The notes under the pieces were generated by a model. The model did not search any database and had not been told where the DNA came from. It worked only from the letters and a program-made list of their open reading frames with translations. DNA of 64,000 bases from Rhizobium mongolense subsp. loessense (GTDB lineage: Bacteria > Pseudomonadota > Alphaproteobacteria > Rhizobiales > Rhizobiaceae): NCBI RefSeq assembly GCF_900099775.1, contig NZ_FMTM01000003.1, positions 62,001 through 126,000 on the forward strand, written 5' to 3'. Shown here piece after piece: positions 44,638-51,970 of this stretch. Position numbers and translations under genes: made by a program. The stretch's first letter is position 1. Each line of letters starts with the position of its first letter.

Positions 44638-44748
44638 TCAGGGTCGAGTCGAATTGTCTTTGATCTCCGCAATGCGAACCGCTTCGACCAATTCGTCGGT
44701 GACGCGGACGATCTCGGTGCCGCGGAAACGTCTGATCGATATCGCCAT
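44638..44748 (-). CDS. Possible small protein, 36 residues
   Basis: A short frame starting at ATG 44748 (MAISIRRFRGTEIVRVTDEL and on) ends directly after the DUF2333 stop. The frame is open further upstream with protein-like content (RCRVDNRRGRYK), but no standard start is found there, so the real start may be non-ATG or the gene may be a remnant. Composition is coding-like, but this is weak evidence. Confidence 0.3.
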   Translation of the reverse strand: MAISIRRFRGTEIVRVTDELVEAVRIAEIKDNSTRP

Positions 44749-44853
44749 CTTGTAGCGGCCGCGCCGGTTGTCGACCCTGCAGCGCAGTGAAATCCAACCG
44801 TGGGCAGGTTCTCGTGCTCGAAGGTCTGCGCTACCTGATTGGCTTATGGTTTC

Positions 44854-45579
44854 TCAGGTGATGAGCTTCAATCGGATAGCCTTTGCAACCAACTGTGTGC
44901 GGTTCACGCAATCAAGTTTTTTGATGGCGTTCGTCATGTAGGCGTTTACGGTGTGATCGGAGAGGGCGAGGATCTGGCCGATTTCCACCGAGGTCTTGCC
45001 CTGGGCTGTCCAGCGAACAACTTCGAGCTCGCGTGCGGAAAGCGCATGATAGGTGCTGTCTTCGTTGCGCTTGACCGCACTGAAGGCGTCGAAGGCGTGA
45101 AGCACGATCACCGTGAGTTCGTTCATCTCGCTCTGGCTGAGCGCTGCTCGGTCGCCCGAGAACCAGAAAACCAGCCGCTTGCCGTCTGCCCCATTGACCG
45201 GCAAAACGACGCTGACCGGCATTTTGTGCTGGAGCATCAGGCTTCGGAGTTCGCAGCGAAACATCTCAGACGTTGGTGGATCAGAGAGGCTCCATTTTTG
45301 CGGGGCGACGGACTCTCCGAGCACCATCGAAAATGGACAAGCGCGCAACGTATGAGCGCGGTCGAATTCTCTGAGATACGTGCCCGTCAGCGAGGTTTCG
45401 ATTACTAGCGGTTTGAGAAACAGGTCTCCCGCGGACGGCTTATTCATCAGCGTATAGTGGGCAAACCCAAAAGCATCTGCAATCCTGTGCAAGGCCTGGA
45501 CAAAAAGAGCGCGCGTTCGCGCCGATGCCAATTCTGCCGATAAAAGTGACTGCCTTTCGGAGGTAGTCATGTAAGACAT
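44854..45579 (-). CDS. LuxR-family regulator with atypical ligand domain
   Basis: A 241-residue regulator with an N-terminal autoinducer-binding-like domain and a C-terminal GerE helix-turn-helix (LSARELEVVRWTAQGKTSVEIG, DHTVNAYMTNAIKKLDCVNRTQLVAKA). In the N-terminal domain the usual Trp and Asp of AHL receptors (the W-x3-Y and DP motifs) appear as TGTYLREF and ACPF, so acyl-homoserine lactone binding is doubtful. No luxI homologue is near. It is best called a LuxR solo with unknown ligand. The start at 45579 is an ATG in the run MSYMTTSERQ; the second Met is also possible. Confidence 0.85.
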   Translation of the reverse strand: MSYMTTSERQSLLSAELASARTRALFVQALHRIADAFGFAHYTLMNKPSAGDLFLKPLVIETSLTGTYLREFDRAHTLRACPFSMVLGESVAPQKWSLSDPPTSEMFRCELRSLMLQHKMPVSVVLPVNGADGKRLVFWFSGDRAALSQSEMNELTVIVLHAFDAFSAVKRNEDSTYHALSARELEVVRWTAQGKTSVEIGQILALSDHTVNAYMTNAIKKLDCVNRTQLVAKAIRLKLIT

Positions 45580-45723
45580 AATGCGCCCCGCCTTGCCTTC
45601 ATATTAAAGCTATAAAATACGCTAATTGGCGGTCACGCTAGCCCTAATCGACTTGGGATACGCTGATTAAATCATACTGTTAAAAATTAATCACACCGCC
45701 ACTCTCTGTGGTTGTTTTTAGTA

Positions 45724-45935
45724 TTATACAGGTAGCAGTCTGGCTGGCTTTGTTTCTTCTTCTACTGCATAAGTGTGGGCTTGCGCACGCCGCGCAGCGG
45801 CAGAATCACTTCGCAAAGAAATTGCCCGGTGGGCCTCCATACCGGCGACGCGTGCCTTGACAAGAAAATCGAAGCCGCCTTTGACCATGGGCACTCCATG
45901 ATCTCGTCGGAATGCTTCACGGGGTCCGCTTAAAT
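45724..45935 (-). pseudogene. Lrp/AsnC regulator C-terminal remnant
   Basis: The fragment MVKGGFDFLVKARVAGMEAH, then HTYAVEEETKPARLLPV and a stop, reproduces the ligand-domain end of Lrp/AsnC proteins (V-GGFDYLLKVRV--M-A then THTYVVMEE--- LP). The few residues before it (SDEIMECP) are read in a different frame, and several residues of the middle are missing. No DNA-binding domain is present upstream. It is a truncated, frameshifted pseudogene of the branched-chain or proline-type Lrp group. Confidence 0.65.
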
Positions 45936-46058
45936 ATCGGAGCCGTCGCGGGTCAATGGCCGGCGGCTGCCCCGACAATCTGCAGCTTGGCGCTCGAACA
46001 GGTAATCTCGGTCAACAAGGCGGCAGCGGGCAGCAACTAAAGATTGAGAAACGCAATG
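45936..46058. other. Non-coding stretch between two remnants
   Basis: Part of an 860-base region (45580-46438) between the LuxR gene and fhs that holds no intact gene. Besides the Lrp and DUF2235 remnants I see no repeat, RNA gene or mobile element border. Confidence 0.4.
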
Positions 46059-46292
46059 TCATCGGGAATGCCAAGCGAGCCGACCGTATCGCCCATTGCC
46101 GGTGCTGCCGCCGAGCGCCTTGTCCCACCACGTGCCGTCAGTCCCGATGCCCTGGTAACAACAAGCCTTCTGTTCCATTCCCTCGACATCTGATGGCGCC
46201 GGGGCGTTATAGAGCTGAACGACATAGGTCGGGCTCGGCACGCCGTGATCCTTTGCCGTTTTCACCTCGGGAAAGCTTCCGCACTTTAAACG
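46059..46292 (-). pseudogene. DUF2235 (type VI lipase/hydrolase-like) N-terminal remnant
   Basis: The frame reads VVQLYNA, then EQKACCYQGIGTDGTWWDKALGG and a Gly-rich end, followed by a stop. This matches the N-terminal part of DUF2235 hydrolases (TNVV-LY, Q--YY--G-GT, KALGGA-G). The catalytic GFSRGA region downstream is absent, so the gene is a truncated remnant. DUF2235 proteins include type VI secretion phospholipase effectors, but also free-standing hydrolases. Confidence 0.5.
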
Positions 46293-46438
46293 TTAGAACA
46301 CGCTCTCGAAAGCTGCGTCCCTGAGTGACGTGCGATTGTGGTGGAGGCAGTGAAAAAGCGGCATTCGGGGTCTTGTTTCCGGCGCGGGGATCGCGGCATG
46401 TTCCGGGGTGAGAAGCATAAGCTCCCGGGGAGACCAGC

Positions 46439-48115
46439 GTGGCCATCAAGTCCGATATCGAAATTGCGCGTGCGGCAAGTAAGAAGCCCATTTTCGAGAT
46501 CGGCGCGATGCTCGGCATCCCGGCAGAACATCTCGCACCTTATGGTCACGACAAAGCGAAGGTCCGCGCGGAGTTCATCGCCGCGCAGGCGGGGAAGAAG
46601 GATGGCAGGCTGATTCTTGTCACCGCCATCAACCCGACACCGGCGGGCGAGGGCAAGACGACGACCACCGTCGGCCTCGGCGACGGTCTCAACCGGATCG
46701 GCAAGAGGGCCGTCGTATGCATCCGCGAAGCGTCACTCGGGCCATGCTTCGGCGTCAAGGGTGGTGCTGCCGGCGGCGGCTGTGCGCAGGTCATTCCCAT
46801 GGAAGACATCAACCTGCATTTCACCGGCGATTTCCATGCGGTCACCGCCGCGCACAACCTGCTCGCCGCGATGATCGACAACCATATCTACTGGGGCAAC
46901 GAACTGGACATCGACCTGCGCCGCGTAACCTGGCGCCGGGTGATGGACATGAACGACCGGGCGCTGCGCGAAATGGTGTCTTCGCTCGGCGGCGTTGCCA
47001 ACGGCTTTCCGCGCCAGAACGGCTTCGACATCACCGTCGCTTCGGAAGTCATGGCGATCCTCTGCCTGGCGACGGACCTAAAGGATCTCGAAGCCCGCCT
47101 CGGCAACATCATCATCGGCTATCGCCGCGACAAGACGCCAGTCTATGCCCGCGACCTGAAGGCGGACGGCGCGATGGCGGTGCTCCTGAAAGACGCGATG
47201 CAGCCGAACCTTGTCCAGACGCTGGAGAACAATCCGGCTTTCGTCCATGGCGGGCCGTTCGCGAATATCGCCCATGGCTGCAACTCGGTGATTGCGACGA
47301 AGACGGCTCTGAAGCTCGGCGATTATGTCGTGACCGAGGCGGGGTTCGGGGCCGATCTTGGCGCAGAGAAATTCTTCGATATCAAATGCCGCAAGGCGGG
47401 GCTGAAGCCCGATGCGGCGGTGATCGTTGCCACGGTGCGCGCGCTGAAGATGAACGGTGGCGTGAAGAAGGAGGATCTGGCGGCAGAAAACGTCGCGGCA
47501 CTCGTCAAGGGGTGTTCGAACCTCGGGCGGCATCTCGCGAATGTGCGGAAATTCGGCGTCCCGGTCGTGGTCGCGATCAACCATTTCGTTTCGGACACGG
47601 ACAAGGAAATCGCAGCCGTCCAGGAATACGTTGCTCGCCACGGCGCCGAAGCGATCCTCTGCCGCCACTGGGCGGAGGGCTCGGCTGGCATCGAGGATCT
47701 CGCCTACAAGGTGGTGGAACTGGCGGAATCCGGCCAGGCGAGATTCGAGCCGCTTTATGCCGACAGCGTGCCGCTGTTCGAAAAGATCGAGATCGTTGCT
47801 TCGAAGATCTATCATGCCGGCGAGGTGACGGCGGACAAGGCGGTTCGCGACCAGCTCATCATCTGGGAGGAGCAAGGCTACGGCAACCTGCCTGTCTGCA
47901 TGGCGAAGACGCAGTATTCCTTTTCGACAGATCCGAACCTTCGCGGCGCGCCCGAGGGCCATATCGTATCGGTGCGCGAAGTGCGGCTTTCGGCAGGCGC
48001 CGGGTTCGTCGTCGTCATAACAGGAGAAATCATGACAATGCCGGGGTTGCCGAAATCGCCATCCGCCGAGCGGATATTCCTAAATGAGCAGGGTTATATC
48101 GAGGGATTGTTTTGA
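46439..48115 (+). CDS. fhs: Formate-tetrahydrofolate ligase
   Basis: A 558-residue ATP-dependent enzyme making 10-formyltetrahydrofolate from formate, used in one-carbon metabolism such as formate or choline/betaine methyl use. P-loop-like [16 protein letters not shown] near residue 66, [32 protein letters not shown] and [10 protein letters not shown] are all family hallmarks. It starts at GTG behind GGGGAGA. A small exported protein begins within its stop codon. Length is normal (about 555). Confidence 0.96.
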   Translation: MAIKSDIEIARAASKKPIFEIGAMLGIPAEHLAPYGHDKAKVRAEFIAAQAGKKDGRLILVTAINPTPAGEGKTTTTVGLGDGLNRIGKRAVVCIREASLGPCFGVKGGAAGGGCAQVIPMEDINLHFTGDFHAVTAAHNLLAAMIDNHIYWGNELDIDLRRVTWRRVMDMNDRALREMVSSLGGVANGFPRQNGFDITVASEVMAILCLATDLKDLEARLGNIIIGYRRDKTPVYARDLKADGAMAVLLKDAMQPNLVQTLENNPAFVHGGPFANIAHGCNSVIATKTALKLGDYVVTEAGFGADLGAEKFFDIKCRKAGLKPDAAVIVATVRALKMNGGVKKEDLAAENVAALVKGCSNLGRHLANVRKFGVPVVVAINHFVSDTDKEIAAVQEYVARHGAEAILCRHWAEGSAGIEDLAYKVVELAESGQARFEPLYADSVPLFEKIEIVASKIYHAGEVTADKAVRDQLIIWEEQGYGNLPVCMAKTQYSFSTDPNLRGAPEGHIVSVREVRLSAGAGFVVVITGEIMTMPGLPKSPSAERIFLNEQGYIEGLF

Positions 48116-48369
48116 GTCTGCTGCGGAACTCTATTTTCACCGCAGTGGCGGTCCTTGCAATGTGTGCAGCGACTGGTTCCATGGCCGCCGATGCGCCGTC
48201 CGCCGAGCAACAGAGCATGGCGGATTTCATCAAGAACACCCCTGGCTGCTTGGAGTTCAGCGACCAGTGTTCGATCTGCGCCATGATCGACGGCAGGGCC
48301 GAATGCTCCACGCCAAAGATCGCCTGCGTCAAGAAGCCGTATGTGTGCACGCGACGTGCAAACAACTGA
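48112..48369 (+). CDS. Small Cys-rich exported protein
   Basis: An 85-residue protein with a signal peptide ([20 protein letters not shown], cut before ADAPS) and a mature domain with six Cys residues (PGCLEF, DQCSIC, AECS, KIACVKK, YVCT), which suggests three disulfides. It starts at TTG 48112, overlapping the fhs stop (TTGA), with GAGGGA upstream, so translation is coupled to fhs. No family is recognised. Whether it has anything to do with one-carbon metabolism is unclear. Confidence 0.65.
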   Translation: MSLLRNSIFTAVAVLAMCAATGSMAADAPSAEQQSMADFIKNTPGCLEFSDQCSICAMIDGRAECSTPKIACVKKPYVCTRRANN

Positions 48370-48423
48370 GGTGGCGATCGGCTCGGCAACCAGATCCAGA
48401 TATCGGAGCATTAGCGACCCTCG

Positions 48424-49287
48424 CTAGTGGCAATACCGAAATCCTCCCTTGCGCTGCAGCACGTCCATGTGGAAATGCGTCTCATGCGCGCTATCGCTTT
48501 CGGGGTCTAGCACGGTGGAAAAATAGAGGCAGCCGGAGGCGCTGACTGTGCGTTGGAAGGCGCCGGTGAGGGTCGGATCATCCCGGCGCGGCTTTACCGC
48601 AATGGCATCGCCCTTCTCGAAACCGAAGCTTGCGATATCGATGGCATTGCCGCGGGCATGTTCGGAAACCTTTCCTATCTCCGCGCCGTTGCGCAGGCGA
48701 CAGACGTATGACGACGCCTGATTGACCGCCGTGATCCGGCCCTGTTCCTTCGCGGCGGCGTTGGCGGCGGGAACGACACTCTCCTTCATCCAGCGGGCAA
48801 GCGCCAGAGCCGTCGGGCAGCGCAATGTCGCTTCTGGCTTCACCTTGATGCCGGGAAGCGCCTCCACAAGACTGATCGGCTTGTCGATGCCGCAGCCGTG
48901 GCCATCATCGATGCGCGGGATATCCTTGAAGACCGAGCCAAGCGCCTGCAATTCCCTCACGCATTCCGCGTGATCGGCCTCGCTTTCCGGCTCGATGGTC
49001 AAGTTCTGAGCTTCCAACGTGCCGGGTGCCGGCGGGCCGAACTTCTCCGGCTTCTTGTCCTGCGGCTTTGCCGCCTCCGACGGCGTCTCATTTTGAGGGG
49101 TGGGTGTGCTCTGTGCATCGTTAACGGTTGATGGCCTCGGTTCGGGGGTTGGCGCCGTTTGTGCTGGTGTTTCGGCTTCGCCGGCAATCTGCGGCTTTTT
49201 GTGCGGGACGGGACCTTTGTCTGGGAGGCTTGCGCCAGTAAGGATGATCAGGGTTGCGGTGGCCGCTGCAATTGCGATGTTCTTCAA
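48424..49287 (-). CDS. Extensin-like C-terminal domain protein, exported
   Basis: A 287-residue protein with an N-terminal hydrophobic segment (IAIAAATATLIILTGAS), a Pro/Thr/Glu-rich spacer to about residue 90, and an extensin-like C-terminal domain with DDGHGCGIDKPI, YVCRLRNGAEIGKVSEHARG-type and SAHETHFHMD motifs. The His and Asp in SEHARGNAIDI and HFHMD are typical of the domain's peptidase-like metal site. It probably acts in the periplasm on cell wall. The start is TTG at 49287; no strong ribosome site is seen, so the start is less sure. Confidence 0.88.
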   Translation of the reverse strand: MKNIAIAAATATLIILTGASLPDKGPVPHKKPQIAGEAETPAQTAPTPEPRPSTVNDAQSTPTPQNETPSEAAKPQDKKPEKFGPPAPGTLEAQNLTIEPESEADHAECVRELQALGSVFKDIPRIDDGHGCGIDKPISLVEALPGIKVKPEATLRCPTALALARWMKESVVPAANAAAKEQGRITAVNQASSYVCRLRNGAEIGKVSEHARGNAIDIASFGFEKGDAIAVKPRRDDPTLTGAFQRTVSASGCLYFSTVLDPESDSAHETHFHMDVLQRKGGFRYCH

Positions 49288-49381
49288 GCTTCAACCGTCC
49301 ATGGCTGCCGATGGAAAAGGGGCAACGCATGAGGGCGGATTTCGTTGCAATTTCGCAACGATTTGGTACGCCGTCAAAACT

Positions 49382-49396
49382 TGATGATTTAATTCA
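49382..49396 (+). promoter_or_regulatory. Candidate RirA iron-responsive box 1
   Basis: TGA-N9-TCA (TGATGATTTAATTCA) lies 170 bases before the receptor ATG. RirA, the rhizobial iron regulator, binds IRO boxes of this form. Confidence 0.45.
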
Positions 49397-49417
49397 ACAT
49401 AAACCGAGCGTTTATAT

Positions 49418-49432
49418 TGACAATCATACTCA
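49418..49432 (+). promoter_or_regulatory. Candidate RirA iron-responsive box 2
   Basis: A second TGA-N9-TCA (TGACAATCATACTCA), 36 bases after the first. The short consensus is weak alone, but two in 51 bases in front of a TonB receptor is suggestive. Confidence 0.45.
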
Positions 49433-49566
49433 TGTTTTTTATGCGGCAGAAAGAAGGCGGAATGTTGGGTCCCGCCGCAAATCCGAAAAGCCTAGCCAGC
49501 CCCTCGAGCGCCTGACGCGCACCGACCAGCCAGCCCGGTAGCGATTCATCCTAGAGGGTTGGTTTA

Positions 49567-51702
49567 ATGATAGTCCGCAATTCGCGCGCCATTCTTTTGG
49601 CTTGCACTGCATTGTTCGTCTTTGGCGCTGGCTTCCCGGCATACTCGCAAAGCCAGGAAGAGGAGGCAGCTTCCCAGAAGACCGATCGCGTAACGCCGCT
49701 TAAAAAGATCGTCGTCGGTGCGGGACAGCGCAAGATCGCCATAGATACGCCGCAGGCCGTTACCGTTCTCGATCAAAAGGATATCGATGACCTCCAGGCC
49801 GAAACGATCGGTGATATCTTCAAGGATGTGCCTGGCGTCTCCATAGCCGGCAGCGACCGTGTCTTCGGCGAGGCGTTCAATATCCGCGGCATCGGCTCCA
49901 CCGAGGATTCCGCCGACGGCTCGCGCATCGTGGTGAATGTGGACGGAGCCCAGAAATTCTACGAACAGTACCGGATGGGATCGTTCTTCTCGGACCCTGA
50001 GCTCTACAAATCCGTGGAGGTACTGCGCGGGCCGGCCTCTTCCACGCTTTACGGCGCCGGTGCCCTCGGCGGCGTCATCAACTTCACCACCAAGGATGCC
50101 TCCGACTTTCTGCAGGAGGGCTATGACAACGCTCTCAGGCTCAAGAGCAGCTACGAAACAAATGGCAACGGCTACCTCGGCTCGTCTATTTTCGCGCATC
50201 GCTTCAACGAAGGCGCCGAATTCCTCGGCATGCTTAACAAGCGTGGGTCCAGCCAATTCGAGTTGGGAGACGGCAGCGACCTGTCGGGTTCCGACTTCCA
50301 GTCGTGGTCAGGTCTTGCCAAAGGGACTTTCCATTTCGGCGATGGCGACGAGCAGACGCTGCGCTTGTCCTATCAGCATTGGGACAGCGATGCTAACGAC
50401 CAGGACTATGCACAGACCGGCACACAGGCCGCATTCGGTACTGTTGACCGCCATGTAATCGATGATACAGCGGTACTGAGCTATGAAAATCCCGTCAGCG
50501 ACAATCCGTGGCTCGACCTCAAGGCCAGTCTCTCATACTCTGATACTTCGGTTGACCAGAGCGATGGAACGCTCGGCGGTTTCTCGAACATCATCGATGC
50601 CGATTACGGCTACCGCACATGGCAGGCCAATCTCCAGAATACATCTGAGTTCTCCGGCGATAGCTGGGTAAACTACCTGACCTACGGTACCCAACTGAGC
50701 CATCAGGACCGCACCGCGGATTCGCCGCTTGCGACCAGCCCGACGCCCGGTGCGATCGCCACACATCCCGAAGGCACCGACAACAAGGTCGGACTCTTCG
50801 CGCAGAACGAATTCGTCTATAACGAGCGGCTGACCATCATCGGCGGCGTTCGCGGCGACTTCGTCTGGAGAGAGCCCGGCGATTCCACGGCGGCTTTCAG
50901 CAATGCCGTCGACGTCAACGATCAGGCTTTCTCGCCCAAGCTTGCCGCCCATTACAAGCTCACCGACGAATTCGGCGTTTTTGGATCGATTGCCCACACG
51001 GAACGTCTGCCAACGTTGGATGAGCTTTACACCTGGAGCAAGGGAACAAGCCTGGACCTCAAGAAGGAAAAGTCCAACAACTACGAAGTTGGCTTTACAG
51101 CAACACGCGATGACATATTCCAGGCGGGGGACAACATCAGTTTCAAGACGACGGCCTTCTACAATGACCTGGAGAACCTCATCGCTACGACGGGCACGGG
51201 CGCGTCCTCCTATTTCTACAATGTCGGCAAGGCCCGCATCTATGGCGTCGAAGTCGAAGGGGCGTACGAATCGGACTACGCTTTCGCCAAGCTTGCCTAT
51301 ACCGGCACGCAGGGCCAGGACCGCAGTGATGGGGTGAACTACAACAAGCCGCTGCCGACCGTGCCGGCCCACAAGATCGCCTTCACCTTGGGCGGCCGGC
51401 TTCCCGAGCGCGACATCGAATACGGCACCCGCGTAACGCATGCCTTCGAGGCGCAGAACAGCGTCCGCGGAACGGCTGCATCCTCCGGTTCCACGCCCAA
51501 CCATCTCGTCGTGCCGGCACCTGATTGGACGACAGTGGATATCTTCGCCTCCTGGAGGCCGCAGAGCGGTGAGATGCAGGGATGGCAGGTCCAGGCCAGC
51601 GTCAACAATCTCTTCGATCAATACTATCGGGAAAACACGTCGAACGATTACGCCAAGGGGCGCACGTTCAAGATCACTTTGAGCAAGCAGCTCGATTGGT
51701 AG
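49567..51702 (+). CDS. TonB-dependent outer-membrane receptor, haem/haemoglobin type
   Basis: A 711-residue outer-membrane receptor with signal peptide (LLACTALFVFGAGFPAYS), a plug domain (TPQAVTVLDQKDIDDLQAET, then FNIRGIGSTEDSAD, VEVLRGPASSTLYGAGALGG) and a beta-barrel ending in aromatic QLDW. The overall layout and the PTLDELYTWSKGTSLDLKKEKSNNYE-type segment match the TonB haemoglobin/transferrin/lactoferrin receptor group, including rhizobial haem receptors (ShmR/HmuR). The canonical FRAP box is degenerate here (TERLPTLDELY). Two candidate iron boxes lie upstream. Haem is the likeliest ligand but not certain. Confidence 0.85.
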   Translation: MIVRNSRAILLACTALFVFGAGFPAYSQSQEEEAASQKTDRVTPLKKIVVGAGQRKIAIDTPQAVTVLDQKDIDDLQAETIGDIFKDVPGVSIAGSDRVFGEAFNIRGIGSTEDSADGSRIVVNVDGAQKFYEQYRMGSFFSDPELYKSVEVLRGPASSTLYGAGALGGVINFTTKDASDFLQEGYDNALRLKSSYETNGNGYLGSSIFAHRFNEGAEFLGMLNKRGSSQFELGDGSDLSGSDFQSWSGLAKGTFHFGDGDEQTLRLSYQHWDSDANDQDYAQTGTQAAFGTVDRHVIDDTAVLSYENPVSDNPWLDLKASLSYSDTSVDQSDGTLGGFSNIIDADYGYRTWQANLQNTSEFSGDSWVNYLTYGTQLSHQDRTADSPLATSPTPGAIATHPEGTDNKVGLFAQNEFVYNERLTIIGGVRGDFVWREPGDSTAAFSNAVDVNDQAFSPKLAAHYKLTDEFGVFGSIAHTERLPTLDELYTWSKGTSLDLKKEKSNNYEVGFTATRDDIFQAGDNISFKTTAFYNDLENLIATTGTGASSYFYNVGKARIYGVEVEGAYESDYAFAKLAYTGTQGQDRSDGVNYNKPLPTVPAHKIAFTLGGRLPERDIEYGTRVTHAFEAQNSVRGTAASSGSTPNHLVVPAPDWTTVDIFASWRPQSGEMQGWQVQASVNNLFDQYYRENTSNDYAKGRTFKITLSKQLDW

Positions 51703-51773
51703 TTCGGGTTAGCGGGTTCGCTTCAACTGGTGCCAGCCGGCGAAAGCGAACCCGAACCCGCTCAAAACCGCTC

Positions 51774-51802
51774 TTGCGCTTCCCCCAATCTCACGCTAAC
51801 AA
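51774..51802 (+). promoter_or_regulatory. trpL promoter
   Basis: TTGCGC at 51774-51779, a 17-base spacer, and TAACAA at 51797-51802 are followed after seven bases by the trpL ATG, so transcription should start at or next to the A of the ATG. Confidence 0.6.
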
Positions 51803-51809
51803 TCCTCCC

Positions 51810-51854
51810 ATGAAGACGTCGTTGAACATTGCTGTTTGGTGGTGGGCTCGCTGA
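51810..51854 (+). CDS. trpL: trp leader peptide
   Basis: A 14-residue peptide, MKTSLNIAVWWWAR, with three consecutive Trp codons near the end, upstream of trpE(G). This matches the rhizobial trpL peptide pattern (ending WWWAR). There is no ribosome binding site, and the ATG lies where transcription would start, so it is probably translated from a leaderless RNA. Ribosome stalling at the Trp codons would favour the antiterminator. Confidence 0.92.
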   Translation: MKTSLNIAVWWWAR

Positions 51855-51891
51855 GGCGGCCTCGACCAATCGTGTTCAAAGACGACGAGTG

Positions 51892-51922
51892 AGCCGCCCG
51901 AGACTTCGAGGCGGCTTTTTTT
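51892..51922 (+). terminator. trp attenuator terminator
   Basis: AGCCGCC at 51892-51898 pairs with GGCGGCT at 51910-51916, followed by a T-run to 51922 and more T after a G. It ends 48 bases before the trpE(G) ATG. Confidence 0.9.
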
Positions 51923-51970
51923 GTTTTTTAAGGCCGCCTGTCGTCCAGGCCCCGATAACGGAGTGGAACA

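Larger units (their letters stand above)
51810..51922 (+). ncRNA. trp attenuator RNA (rnTrpL-type)
   Basis: The RNA from the trpL start to the terminator. GGCGGC at 51855-51860, just after the trpL stop, can pair with GCCGCC at 51893-51898 (antiterminator); the latter can alternatively pair with GGCGGC at 51910-51915 (terminator). In Sinorhizobium the released leader RNA also acts in trans on other transcripts; whether it does so here is unknown. Confidence 0.8.
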
